Shown: positions 1 through 9,282, counted from the stretch's first letter. The stretch is 64,000 bases of DNA from an uncultured Oscillospiraceae bacterium (GCA_910589155.1 CAJURY010000005.1:58885-122884); one strand, 5' to 3'. The notes: generated from the sequence alone by a model not told the origin. Numbers and translations are program-made.

Positions 1-131
1 TTGAGACCCGCTTCGCGCATATCATTTTGATTGTAAGTCTCCATAAAATATCCGCGGCTGTCCCCATGAACCGTCGGCTCTATCACATAAAGCCCTTCAA
101 TTGGGCATTTTGTTACTTTGATTTGACCCAT
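1..131 (-). CDS. rfbC: dTDP-4-dehydrorhamnose 3,5-epimerase, N-terminal part (cut by window edge)
   Basis: RmlC/RfbC epimerises the dTDP-4-keto-6-deoxyglucose made by RmlB, the third step of dTDP-L-rhamnose synthesis. The minus strand encodes about 43 residues starting MGQIKVTKCPIEGLYVIEP and containing HGDSRGYFMETYNQ. This matches the family's N-terminal beta strand and its conserved DxRGxFxE stretch. The ATG at 129-131 is preceded by a GGAGAG ribosome site. The rest lies outside the window. It is the last visible gene of the rhamnose/polysaccharide operon, downstream of rmlD. Confidence 0.9.
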   Translation of the reverse strand, partial: MGQIKVTKCPIEGLYVIEPTVHGDSRGYFMETYNQNDMREAGL

Positions 132-155
132 AACCTCTCCTTATTTTAGAATATT

Positions 156-977
156 TCATTCAATTGGCGGCATAGGCAGTCCTTTTTCTTGCGCCACCTG
201 GTAGGGATAGAACATTAATTTTTTGTTGTTAATTTTATATTGTATTCTCCTTTTTAATACTCGGATGATATACCCAAAATACGGTAAGGAGTACACTGTT
301 TCTACGACTTTTCTTCGAATGGAAGGTTTTCTCCCTTCTTTCCAAGATACCGTTGCATGATGAATTGTATATTGTTTTTTTGTAAGTGTTCCTATTTCAA
401 ACAATTCTTTCGGATAAATTACAAAATCATTTAAATCCTGATACTTATTATTTAGCTTAAATTCCGGATAATGTTTCAAAATATAGGTCTCAACATAGCG
501 ATTACTTGTTTCAAAACTATTAACTAATACATGATCATCATCTGTTAGGAAAAAAGGAACATCGCATTGTAATTGATTAAAAACAGTGTTCTCCTACAGA
601 TTTAATAAATTTTTTATCAAAGGATGCCCCGCAACCGCACCAAAAATCGCTGTGCAAATTAAGGAATCATATGCAAATCCGAAAAAACACTTTTTACTTA
701 ATAGTGGCTCAAATTCGTGAAAGACTTCTATATCCGTATCTAAATAAATACCACCCATTTCGTATACTGCCTTAAAGCGATAATAATCGCCAATAAATCC
801 CCATCTTTTTTCAGCCGCTGCTTTTCTTACAAATTCATTTTCATCAACAGAGCAGTTGCTCTCATCCCAACGAACGATTTCATAGCCATCAAGCAGTTTC
901 CATGAGTCAATACATTTTTGTAATTTAGATGGAAGAGGCTTTCCACCGAACCAGCAATAATGAATAATTTTTGGTAT
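156..977 (-). pseudogene. DXD-motif glycosyltransferase (capsular/OCH1-like), broken by an in-frame amber codon
   Basis: The minus strand reads IPKIIHYCWFGGKPLPSKLQ, then WGFIGDYYRFKAVYEMGGIY and LDTDIEVF. This is the nucleotide-sugar binding DXD region typical of the small capsular glycosyltransferases that transfer a sugar to the growing repeat unit. The frame is interrupted at 594-596 by TAG (context ...NLLNL-stop-ENTVFNQ, where a Tyr would be natural). It then stays open to a stop at 156-158. The 5' end has a GGGGGAG ribosome-site-like run, but the first family codon is ATA and no ATG, GTG or TTG lies in frame above it. There are therefore two lesions. A residual 107-residue product could start at TTG 479, but it would lack the DXD domain. 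Sequencing error is the alternative explanation. Confidence 0.75.
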
Positions 978-1009
978 ATCTCCCCCGTGTATTTTTATTC
1001 ATTGCATTT

Positions 1010-1870
1010 TTAATCACTTCCATCTTGCAAATATCTCCTCAGCGCATCCTCCCATGATGGAAGCAGCTTGAATCCGTTCTCTGTAAGTTTACTCTTATCC
1101 AGTCTGCTATTAAACGGTCTTTCGGCCTTCGACAGTCCATACTCCGCAGTCGTAACCGGGACAACCTTGGTATCATACTGTGCCTGCTTAAAAATCTCAC
1201 AGGCAAAATCGTACCAACTGATATAGCCGCCCTCGTTTGTCGCGTGATAGTATCCGTACTTTTCCGTCTCCACCATATCAACCAGCAGCCGCGCAAGATC
1301 ATAGGTATAGGTAGGTGTCCCAATCTGATCCTTCACTACGCGGATTGTATCATATTTTTTGCCAAGTGACAACATTGTTTTAATAAAATTATTTCCGTTT
1401 TTACCGAAAACCCAGGCAACACGGACAATGAAATACTTTTCCAGCAGACCCGACACCATGCGTTCGCCGTCAAGCTTCGTCTGCCCATAATAGTTTTGCG
1501 GCGCGTATGATGTGCAATCAGGCTTCCACGGTTCCTCTCCCAGTCCATCAAACACATAATCTGTGCTGATATACATCATTTTGCAGCCAAGCGCCTGGCA
1601 AACCATTGCAATATTCTCCGTGCCGTCCACATTGATCGCCTTGACCTTGGCTCTATTTTCCTCGTCCTCCGCAGCGTCCACAGCCGTCCACGCAGCACAG
1701 TGTATGACTGCCTCCGGCGCAGCCTCCGTCATAACGCGGCGCACCGCCGCCGAGTCGGTGATGTCCATCTCTGCAACACCTACGCCAATCGCAACATGAC
1801 CTCTTTTCGCCAGTTCATTAATAACGTCGGTTCCAAGCTGCCCCTTGGCTCCTGTTACCAGTACTTTCAT
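1010..1870 (-). CDS. rfbD: dTDP-4-dehydrorhamnose reductase
   Basis: Last enzyme of dTDP-L-rhamnose synthesis, an NAD(P)H-dependent reduction of the 4-keto sugar in the cytoplasm. The 286-residue product opens with a Rossmann motif (VTGAKGQLGTDV) and has the short-chain dehydrogenase YxxxK pair in YYGQTKLDGE near residue 130. STDYVFDG and ERPFNSRL are RmlD hallmarks. Length is normal for the family. It lies 6 nt after the aminotransferase gene in the same operon. rmlA and rmlB lie about 7-8 kb upstream in the same transcription unit. Confidence 0.93.
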   Translation of the reverse strand: MKVLVTGAKGQLGTDVINELAKRGHVAIGVGVAEMDITDSAAVRRVMTEAAPEAVIHCAAWTAVDAAEDEENRAKVKAINVDGTENIAMVCQALGCKMMYISTDYVFDGLGEEPWKPDCTSYAPQNYYGQTKLDGERMVSGLLEKYFIVRVAWVFGKNGNNFIKTMLSLGKKYDTIRVVKDQIGTPTYTYDLARLLVDMVETEKYGYYHATNEGGYISWYDFACEIFKQAQYDTKVVPVTTAEYGLSKAERPFNSRLDKSKLTENGFKLLPSWEDALRRYLQDGSD

Positions 1871-1876
1871 CCTACA

Positions 1877-2977
1877 TCACCCCAATATTATATCGCATAT
1901 CTGATCGACATCCGCAATGGCCAGATCCGCATACAGTGGAAGCGTTAAAACCCGATCTGCAATATATTTCGCAATTGGCGTGCTCTCCACATCAAATCCT
2001 TCTTGCCCCTTATAGCAGTCAAAGCTGTTCGTCAGTGGATAGAAGTACTTGCGTGCAGCAATACCTTTTTCAGCCAACAGCGAAAATACCTCATCTCTGG
2101 AATAACGATACCCATCAAAAACAACTGGAAAATACGCATAATTGGATTGCACATCCTTTTGCGGCGCACACAGCTTTATTCCCTTAACACCGTCAAGTCT
2201 TTCTCGATAATGCTCCACAACTGTTCTGCGCTTCGCAATTTCCCCATCCAAGTGCCGCAAATTGCAAATGCCCATTGCAGCGGCAAATTCATTCATCTTC
2301 GCGTTTCCGCCAACATATTCCACAGATTCCGGCCCATGAATCCCAAAATTTTTTAAATCATTTAACACAACTGTAAACTCACTGTTCTGATAACAAACCG
2401 CGCCGCCTTCAATCGTATTGAATACCTTGGTTGCGTGGAAGCTAAACATGGAGGCGTCGCCAAAATTTGCAGCGCTGATTCCCTTATAGGTTACGCCAAA
2501 GGCATGCGCCGCATCATAAATAACCTTCAAATTGTATTTTTGCGCAAGCTCCTTAATCGCCTCCACATCGCACATATTGCCATATACATGCACAGGCACA
2601 ATTGCAACGGTTTTGTCCGTAATCAACGACTCGATTTTCGTGACGTCTATGGTATAGTCCTTATCATTAATGTCGCAGAAAACCGGTTTCAATCTATTAC
2701 GCACAATCGCATGCGTTGTGGATGCAAAGGTAAACGGTGTCGTAATGACTTCACCGTTTGGGGGAAAATTCATTACAGCAAGGGAATTTTCCAGTGCGAG
2801 ATGACCATTGGTATATAACGTTACGTGCGAAACCGCTAAATAGTCCTTTAAATCGCGCTCCAGTTGTTTATGCCTGTCACCCATATTGGTAAGCCAGTGA
2901 CTGTCCCACAACGGTCGGATTTCTTCTACATACTCCTCCAGCGTGGGCATAGAGGAACGCGTTACATTAATTACCAT
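1877..2977 (-). CDS. DegT/DnrJ/EryC1/StrS-family sugar aminotransferase
   Basis: PLP-dependent aminotransferase of the sugar-aminating family, which converts a nucleotide-linked keto-sugar to an amino sugar. The 366 residues show TNGHLALENSLAV (phosphate-binding region), VIYDAAHAFG (the Asp that contacts the PLP ring nitrogen) and FHATKVFNTIEGG, in which the Lys is the Schiff-base residue. The likely substrate is a dTDP-4-keto-6-deoxy sugar drawn from the RmlB product, but the exact position aminated cannot be read from sequence. The neighbouring CapK-like, ATP-grasp and GNAT genes suggest the amino group is then acylated or amidated. Confidence 0.88.
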   Translation of the reverse strand: MVINVTRSSMPTLEEYVEEIRPLWDSHWLTNMGDRHKQLERDLKDYLAVSHVTLYTNGHLALENSLAVMNFPPNGEVITTPFTFASTTHAIVRNRLKPVFCDINDKDYTIDVTKIESLITDKTVAIVPVHVYGNMCDVEAIKELAQKYNLKVIYDAAHAFGVTYKGISAANFGDASMFSFHATKVFNTIEGGAVCYQNSEFTVVLNDLKNFGIHGPESVEYVGGNAKMNEFAAAMGICNLRHLDGEIAKRRTVVEHYRERLDGVKGIKLCAPQKDVQSNYAYFPVVFDGYRYSRDEVFSLLAEKGIAARKYFYPLTNSFDCYKGQEGFDVESTPIAKYIADRVLTLPLYADLAIADVDQICDIILG

Positions 2978-2987
2978 AAAAAAACCT

Positions 2988-4249
2988 CTAGTTCTTCCTC
3001 ATTTGATTCAGTATATATCTACGTTTTTGTGAATTGGAAACAGGGATATCGGCAACATACTGAATATCAATGCGCGCCCTGTCCCCTAAAACAGCTTGCA
3101 GTCTCTGCAAGATATCTGCTTCGTCGGTTTCCCCGCTTCTGCATATTTTCAAAAGGTATTTCCCCATATCTACCTGAATAAACTGCCACTGCAAAACATT
3201 TTTTATCCCCCACATCTTATTTGTAACGCTGTGCGGGGACAGCATTTCCCCATCCGCAGAATAAACAGTGTCCACCTTGCGGCCATGTACTTCTGCAATT
3301 TCAATCTCGCCATTTTTTATAGAATATTTCCCCAAATCCCCTGTATCGTATCGAATCATCGGAAAAGCATGGTTATACAGATCTGTAAAGACAAGCCGCC
3401 CCAATTCCCCCGCATCAGCAGGCTCGTCACAGTCAAGCTTCAGCACTTCAAAGTAATAGGATGACTTGTTGATCTGAAAATTTGTTTTTCCCAATTCTCT
3501 TTGCGCCAATATTCCCATTTCCATGTTGGAATATCTGTCGTAAATCGGACAATGAAATGCAGCACTGATCTTTTCAGCGGCTTCCTTGGTTAAAATTTCA
3601 GCGCCAACCAATATAGAATGCAATTGGGGGAACACATATGTACGGTCGCTCTTCGCAATGTAATCACAGATTGATTCCAACGTAGACGTATAGCCAAATA
3701 TAATTTTAGGCTGCCATTCTTCCACCCACGCCAACAACCGCTCGATCGCCGTGTCGCTTAAATCACAAATATCATACCGATAAATGTTTTCTTCCTCATC
3801 CTTTTTTCTGTCAAGCTCAACACCGTTATACGCCCGAAGCTGAATCATTTTTCGTGGGATAAATAACCTGCATAATCTCCAAATACTTTCAGTTCCGCAA
3901 TTACGCGCTGTCGCTTTTCAAAATTCTGCTCTACCACGAAAGGAATTCCCGTAGAGCCACTGGTAGAGGTTCTGTGAATCGGCCTGTCAAACTGCTCCTT
4001 GCTCCGTATTTCGTTATAATGCTCAATGTAATCCAGCTTTGTCATAACAGGAAATTCGTCACCAGTTGAAAAGCTTTTATAAAAGTCCGTATGCAAAATT
4101 GCGTACTCTTTTATTGCCCGCAATTTATCGGCGTACAGTGCCCCCCCCCCCCCCGCTGCATTCTCTTGCTTTATTTCCTGGTATAGTTGATACACCAGAG
4201 GGTTGTTTTTAAAATAATTTTTTCGCTTTTCTTCACTGCTCAGCTTCAT
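2988..4249 (-). pseudogene. CapK/phenylacetate-CoA-ligase-like adenylate-forming enzyme, split by a 1-nt frameshift
   Basis: Two consecutive frames together encode one CapK-like protein of about 420 residues. The first (3845-4249, 134 aa) carries the AMP-binding motif STSGSTGIPF. The second (2988-3848, 286 aa) carries YDRYSNMEMG and the RYDTGDLGKY motif of the ANL superfamily. The junction reads GAAAAATGATT. Adding one A to the A5 run would give a continuous GAA AAA ATG ATT reading, so a single-base loss is the simplest cause. As written, the frames overlap as ATGA, and translational reinitiation is possible. A G14 tract lies near codon 34. Family members activate acyl groups for capsule or amino-sugar modification. 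The substrate here is unknown. Confidence 0.78.
4141..4154 (-). repeat. 14-nt homopolymeric G tract inside a coding sequence
   Basis: Fourteen consecutive C on the plus strand are G14 in the sense strand of the CapK-like gene. They encode the end of an Ala codon, four Gly codons and the start of an Ala codon (AAGGGGALY). With 14 G the frame is open through the AMP-binding motif. A change of one base would terminate translation early. Runs of this length slip readily during replication and are classic phase-variation switches. Homopolymer sequencing error is a real alternative. Confidence 0.85.
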
Positions 4250-4302
4250 AATCTTCTCCTCACCTTATACTATTTTCAGCATTTAGACGCCGTATCACAG
4301 CC

Positions 4303-5754
4303 CTAACGCTTTGCTCTTTTATGCAAATATCCCTTTGCCACACTTACGATATAAGAAAAAGCCTCCAACTGGAACAGCTTTGATCCACCAATGTAAATCA
4401 ACGCTCCAAGTATTACCTGAATCAATAGTGTAAGCCAGTCGTTCAAAGGAAGCCATTGCACAAAGTACACACAAACGCCCATAAAAACTGCCAGTAAAAT
4501 TCCAGGTAAAATGTCCTTCATTTGCTCTAAAAATGAATACTCCAACAGCTTTTTATTCGGATATGCGTTAATGATCATACTTAGCAAACTGCTTAAGAGC
4601 AGACTATACGCCATAGCCATAACGCCAAACCACATCGTGGAAAAAAGAATCATCAAACCGACAACTTTTTTCGCGATTTCCAGCTTTAAAAACAGATCGC
4701 TCCGCCCCATTGCTTTGATTGCATTCAGGTTCGCAGTATGTATTGGATAAAACAAATAAGTAATACAAAAGATGCACATGAACGGAACACAATCCAGCCA
4801 TTTCTCCGTTAAAAGCAAGGTAACAATTGTCTTAGAGCAAAAGGCCATGCCCATCATAAACGGCGCCATTACATAGCTACTAAGCTTAATCGCTCTGCGC
4901 GTCATATTTTTAACCGACACCGCATCGTCCTGATTTCTGGACATCACTGGAAGGAGAATGCTGTCGATTGAACTGTTAATATTTGAAACAATCAATTTGG
5001 GAAAGTGTTCGCCTTTATTATAGTACGCCAAATCGGAGGAGGAATACAGTTTTCCGATAATTAACTGACGAAGATCATTATATACGACATCCAGCAAACC
5101 AGAAGCTAAAAGCTTCCAGCCATAGGAAAACAGCCCCTTCAACCGCTGGAAAGAAAACACCAGCTTTGGTCTCCACCGTACCGTAATCCACAAAATTAAG
5201 GTATCAATCGCCGCATTAGTCAGTTGCTGCGCAACCAGCGCCCACACTCCGTATCCACGATAGGCCATCCAGATGCCCAGCACTGCCGCTACAATGGTTC
5301 CTCCCAATGTGGCAAAGAAGAAACGTTTGAACAGCATATTTCTCGATACATAGGCCTGCTGAATATTTTTAACGCCTGATATAAGCAGCGCCAAAGACAG
5401 TACGCGGATAACCGGAACCAACGACAAATCGTTATAAAATTTAGCAATTACAGGCGCTATAAAGAACATCAGCACATACAGCACGGAACAAACAACAAGA
5501 TTAAAATAAAAAACAGTAGAAAAATCTGTATCATCTGCATTTTTCTTTTGAATCAGCGCGTTTCCCATCCCGCTGTCAATAAAGACCTGCATGATGTTGA
5601 GAAAAACTGTCACAAGCGCAATGGTTCCATACATTTCCGGCAATAAAAGCCGCGCCAAAACGATGGAAACAATAAAAGATACACCCTGCGCACCGCACCG
5701 TTCAAGAAAACGCCATATAAAATTAGAAAATATGTTTCCTTTGTTTTTGTTCAT
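4303..5754 (-). CDS. Wzx-type polysaccharide flippase (MOP superfamily)
   Basis: A 483-residue, very hydrophobic protein with roughly 12-14 predicted membrane helices and the MOP N-terminus (FIWRFLERCGAQGVSFIVSI, then LARLLLPEMYGTIALV). Members flip undecaprenyl-diphosphate-linked repeat units across the cytoplasmic membrane for Wzy-type polymerisation. Its end overlaps the start side of the GT2 gene by about 30 nt, so the two are translationally linked. The ATG is followed by a Lys/Asn-rich cytoplasmic lead. It works with the polymerase (11695-13056) and the CpsC/CpsD regulators of this operon. Confidence 0.9.
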   Translation of the reverse strand: MNKNKGNIFSNFIWRFLERCGAQGVSFIVSIVLARLLLPEMYGTIALVTVFLNIMQVFIDSGMGNALIQKKNADDTDFSTVFYFNLVVCSVLYVLMFFIAPVIAKFYNDLSLVPVIRVLSLALLISGVKNIQQAYVSRNMLFKRFFFATLGGTIVAAVLGIWMAYRGYGVWALVAQQLTNAAIDTLILWITVRWRPKLVFSFQRLKGLFSYGWKLLASGLLDVVYNDLRQLIIGKLYSSSDLAYYNKGEHFPKLIVSNINSSIDSILLPVMSRNQDDAVSVKNMTRRAIKLSSYVMAPFMMGMAFCSKTIVTLLLTEKWLDCVPFMCIFCITYLFYPIHTANLNAIKAMGRSDLFLKLEIAKKVVGLMILFSTMWFGVMAMAYSLLLSSLLSMIINAYPNKKLLEYSFLEQMKDILPGILLAVFMGVCVYFVQWLPLNDWLTLLIQVILGALIYIGGSKLFQLEAFSYIVSVAKGYLHKRAKR

Positions 5755-6706
5755 ACGTCTTAATTACAATCACTTTCTTAATCTGGTAATATGTATTCAT
5801 AATTCTCGGAAAAAACGTTTGCACAAAAGAGCGAATACCTGGATATGAAAATAGAATTTCCCTGTTATCCTTACTTAAAAGCAATTTCAAATCCTTTTTG
5901 CCAAGCGCCAGATCAAAATTCAAATTTCTTATCTGTTTAATGACACTATTATGAAACCTGTACTCAGAATAGCTGTCAAATAACATCAATGTTTCAATAT
6001 GAGATTTTTTAACTTGCTCCTTTTTGAGAGAGGCACAACGCGCAACGCTACTAATACTGTTTACACGATAGCAAGACATCATTTCATCGATATAGTAAAT
6101 ATCACCAACATTCAAAAAAAACAGCCTTAACGCAATGTCACCAAAAGGAGCTTTTATAGAAAATTCAGGTGGATTTGTATAGAGTATTTGTAAAACAGCA
6201 CGATTGACAAAATAGCAAGATGTTTGAAAATATGCATCCAAAAAAATTTTAGTGATAACACCATTATTTATTGCTTGGGCAGGGAATTTCTCTTTTCTGT
6301 ACTCTCCCGATTCATATATTTTCTGAACCGTATGGACGCACATGTGGCAATTCGGATTTTGCTCCATTACATCAAATTGCTTCTGCAACTTATATTCGTC
6401 AATCCAGTAATCGTCTCCCTCACAGAAAGCAATATACTTTCCTTTCGCCTGAGGCATAAGAATATCAGCTACTATTCTTACCCCCTGTGAAAACTGATTT
6501 TCAGTTTGATATGTAGGCTTTATAATATCTGGATATTTTGCCTCATATTCTCGTATAATTCGCGCCGTACCATCTGTTGAAGCATCATCATTGATCAAAA
6601 CCTCAAAAGGAAAATTGGTTTTCTGCATGACAAAACCGTCCAGGCATTTTCTTATATATTTTTCATGATTATACGCTAAGCACACAACAGATACCATTAC
6701 ATCCAT
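5723..6706 (-). CDS. GT2-family glycosyltransferase
   Basis: A 327-residue GT-A fold transferase. It starts MDVMVSVVCLAYNHEKYIRK, then has VLINDDASTDGTARII (nucleotide binding) and FCEGDDYWID, which carries the DD metal/sugar site. It probably adds one sugar to the lipid-linked repeat unit on the cytoplasmic face. Donor and linkage cannot be inferred. The gene is noticeably AT-rich compared with rmlA/rmlB nearby. It lies between the ATP-grasp gene and the flippase. Confidence 0.9.
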   Translation of the reverse strand: MDVMVSVVCLAYNHEKYIRKCLDGFVMQKTNFPFEVLINDDASTDGTARIIREYEAKYPDIIKPTYQTENQFSQGVRIVADILMPQAKGKYIAFCEGDDYWIDEYKLQKQFDVMEQNPNCHMCVHTVQKIYESGEYRKEKFPAQAINNGVITKIFLDAYFQTSCYFVNRAVLQILYTNPPEFSIKAPFGDIALRLFFLNVGDIYYIDEMMSCYRVNSISSVARCASLKKEQVKKSHIETLMLFDSYSEYRFHNSVIKQIRNLNFDLALGKKDLKLLLSKDNREILFSYPGIRSFVQTFFPRIMNTYYQIKKVIVIKTYEQKQRKHIF

Positions 6707-6730
6707 ATCGGTTTTCCTCGCTTCAAAATT

Positions 6731-7738
6731 TTATCTGTCCACGGTTAATACAAGTTCTTTAAACGCCCTCACACCAGATTTTGCACAAAGCATCTCCACT
6801 TCAACCGCTTCCCCCAAATGCCATTGTAGAATAGCATTTGGTAAATCGGCGCCTGCAATATGGCTAAAGGGATACCCACCACCAAAGCGGGCATTCATTT
6901 CCAAAATGTATGGCTTTTCTCCAACAAGGAATATGTCGCAGTCAAGATTAGCAATATGCCTAGTAAGTTGCCCCAGTTTTTTCACAGCCTCATAAATTGG
7001 GGGATTATCTACCGTTTCGGCAATATCCGTTTCCCCAGCGCGCATGGCAATCTTCTTTTTTATAATTGCATTTCTAAAATTACCCTGCAAATCATTGATA
7101 ATATCCGCGCCATATTCCTGCCCTATTAGCATCTCTTGAAAAACAACTTTCTCTTGCACTGCTGCCGATTCGTATTTTAAATAAGTTTTAGAAATATTGC
7201 TTTCAATTTTTTCAGTAAAATATGTTAGTTCTTGTTCATTATCCGCCACTGTTAAAGAGATTGATCCACATCCAAAGCGTGGCTTAACAATAATCGGGTA
7301 CTGAAGTTCCCCATTCGATAATGCAGTTTTTACATCATGGAGGTTCAAATAAGTTTTGGGTACATAAAATCCATGCAATTTCAGATACTCATAAGTCTTC
7401 CACTTATCATTGCAAACCTCAACAAAATCTGGAGCGGAAATAATCACGTTTGTTCCAATATCCAAAAATTGCTTTTTATGCTGCGCTAAAACATATAGAT
7501 CTATGTCAAAAAGGGATAGAAGAATATCAATATGGTTCTCCTGGCAATATGCAAGCAAAGTTGGAATATACGCCTCGTCGTAAATAAGGGGCGAGATAAA
7601 GCAATGGTCTGCATATTGAAATGCAACTGTTAAATCATCTGAATTGCACACATGAACTTCTCCATTTTCATGCAATGCCTCTTTGAAATACTTCACCATG
7701 TAGGCACGCCGACCTACTGAAGTTAGCAGTATGTTCAT
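6731..7738 (-). CDS. ATP-grasp ligase (carbamoyl-phosphate-synthase-large-subunit-like)
   Basis: A 335-residue ATP-grasp protein. The N-terminal pre-ATP-grasp domain starts MNILLTSVGRRAYMVKYF. The ATP-binding lysine segment is QYPIIVKPRFGCGSISL, and the Mg-ligand segment is YILEMNARFGGGYPFSH. The family forms amide or ester bonds from a carboxylate, ATP and an amine. In polysaccharide loci it is often found next to sugar aminotransferases and acetyltransferases and is presumed to attach an amino or acyl group to an amino sugar. The GNAT gene lies just upstream and the DegT and CapK-like genes lie downstream. The actual substrate is unknown. Confidence 0.85.
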   Translation of the reverse strand: MNILLTSVGRRAYMVKYFKEALHENGEVHVCNSDDLTVAFQYADHCFISPLIYDEAYIPTLLAYCQENHIDILLSLFDIDLYVLAQHKKQFLDIGTNVIISAPDFVEVCNDKWKTYEYLKLHGFYVPKTYLNLHDVKTALSNGELQYPIIVKPRFGCGSISLTVADNEQELTYFTEKIESNISKTYLKYESAAVQEKVVFQEMLIGQEYGADIINDLQGNFRNAIIKKKIAMRAGETDIAETVDNPPIYEAVKKLGQLTRHIANLDCDIFLVGEKPYILEMNARFGGGYPFSHIAGADLPNAILQWHLGEAVEVEMLCAKSGVRAFKELVLTVDR

Positions 7739-7772
7739 ACCAACATTCCTTTCAATCTATACATTTTCAGCG

Positions 7773-8207
7773 CTATATTTTTAATATTAAATGTACATCC
7801 ATTGGACGAACTTCATCTTCAAGTGTAAACACTTCAAACCCAAGAGAATCATATAATTTCAGTGCTGCAATATTTGTAGATACTGCATATAAATGAATTC
7901 TTTCAATTTGCTTCTGTCTACATATATTTATAAACTCAACAATCAATTCCCGCGCAATTCCTTTTTTGCGTTCCTTCTCGGCTACTGCAGCCACAGCAAT
8001 ATAGGCCATGTTATCAATGAGGTCTTCCGTATAACCCGCAACCAATCCTACAATACCTTCGCCCTGCGTTTTTATACATAATGTTGCTTTTTGCACAAGT
8101 TTACAAGTGTACTCCCATAGATCAACTTTACAGCTAAGCGGGATAGGAAAAGCTTGATCCACAGATAAAAGGAATTTATATAACGCTTCTTTTTCTAGTG
8201 TATTCAT
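7773..8207 (-). CDS. GNAT-family N-acetyltransferase
   Basis: A short (about 144 aa) single-domain GNAT protein. The acetyl-CoA pyrophosphate-binding loop is visible in EKERKKGIARELIVEFI (R/QxxGxG/A type), and the C-terminal NIAALKLYDSLGFEVF is the family's last strand-helix unit. It probably N-acetylates an amino sugar or an amino-acid substituent made by this operon. I prefer the ATG at 8205-8207 over the upstream TTG at 8219, because a weak GGATGA site sits 6 nt before it. Confidence 0.85.
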   Translation of the reverse strand: MNTLEKEALYKFLLSVDQAFPIPLSCKVDLWEYTCKLVQKATLCIKTQGEGIVGLVAGYTEDLIDNMAYIAVAAVAEKERKKGIARELIVEFINICRQKQIERIHLYAVSTNIAALKLYDSLGFEVFTLEDEVRPMDVHLILKI

Positions 8208-8237
8208 TCTATCATCCAAATCATTGCAGTTGAAAAC

Positions 8238-9269
8238 TTATATGCTTTCCCTTTTTTCGCCATACATCCGCTCATAGTAATTCTGATACTCCCCGCTTAT
8301 AATTGTCTCCCACCATTCGCGGTTTTCCAAATACCACTGAATGGTCTTTTGAATTCCATCCACAAATTTCGTTTCAGGAAGCCAGCCAAGTTCATTATGT
8401 ATTTTGGTCGGATCAATGGCATAGCGCATATCATGCCCTTTCCGATCCGCAACATATGTAATCAGCGTCTCAGGCTTACCAAGCGCTTTGCATATCAGCT
8501 TTACAATGTCAATATTCTTCATCTCATTGTGACCGCCAATATTGTACACTTCCCCAACTTTGCCGCTATGAATAATTAAATCAATCGCCTTACAGTGATC
8601 CTCAACATACAGCCAATCGCGAACATTCAGTCCCTCGCCATAAACCGGCAGGGGCTTATCATTCAGCGCGTTGGCAATCATAAGAGGGATCAACTTTTCA
8701 GGAAAATGATATGGGCCGTAGTTATTAGAGCAGCGGCTGACCGTCACAGGCAGTCCAAAGGTTCTATAATAGGACAGAACCAACAGATCCGCAGCAGCCT
8801 TTGAAGCGCTGTATGGACTGCTGGTGTGAATTGGCGTTTCCTCTGTAAAAAACAAGTCCGGCCTGTCAAGAGGAAGATCGCCGTATACTTCATCGGTAGA
8901 AACCTGATGATAACGGGTAATCCCATACTTGCGACAAGCATCCATCATCACCTGGGTTCCAAGGATATTCGTTTGCAGGAAAATCTCTGGATTTTCAATA
9001 GAACGGTCAACATGGCTTTCCGCCGCGAAATTCACCACAATATCAGGCTTTTCTGCTTCAAAAATCTGATAGATCCCTGCTCTATCGCAGATATTCGTCC
9101 TGTAAAACACAAAATTGGGGTGATCCATGATAGACTTTAATGTAGAAAGGTTCCCCGCATATGTTAAGGAATCCACACAAATAACCCTGTAATTCGGATA
9201 TTTGCGAAGCATATGAAATACAAAATTGGAGCCAATAAACCCTGCTCCACCTGTTACTAAGACAGTCAT
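8238..9269 (-). CDS. rfbB: dTDP-glucose 4,6-dehydratase
   Basis: Converts dTDP-glucose to dTDP-4-keto-6-deoxyglucose, the branch point for rhamnose and for amino-deoxy sugars. About 343 residues: NAD-binding VTGGAGFIGSNF at the N-terminus, HQVSTDEVYGDL with the catalytic Thr-Asp-Glu triad, and YSASKAAADLLV with the Tyr/Lys pair. The ATG at 9269 is favoured over 9275 because AGAGGAG lies 7 nt before it but only 1 nt before 9275. It follows rmlA by 13 nt and feeds both RmlC/RmlD and probably the DegT aminotransferase. Confidence 0.95.
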   Translation of the reverse strand: MTVLVTGGAGFIGSNFVFHMLRKYPNYRVICVDSLTYAGNLSTLKSIMDHPNFVFYRTNICDRAGIYQIFEAEKPDIVVNFAAESHVDRSIENPEIFLQTNILGTQVMMDACRKYGITRYHQVSTDEVYGDLPLDRPDLFFTEETPIHTSSPYSASKAAADLLVLSYYRTFGLPVTVSRCSNNYGPYHFPEKLIPLMIANALNDKPLPVYGEGLNVRDWLYVEDHCKAIDLIIHSGKVGEVYNIGGHNEMKNIDIVKLICKALGKPETLITYVADRKGHDMRYAIDPTKIHNELGWLPETKFVDGIQKTIQWYLENREWWETIISGEYQNYYERMYGEKRESI

Positions 9270-9282
9270 ACCCATACTCCTC

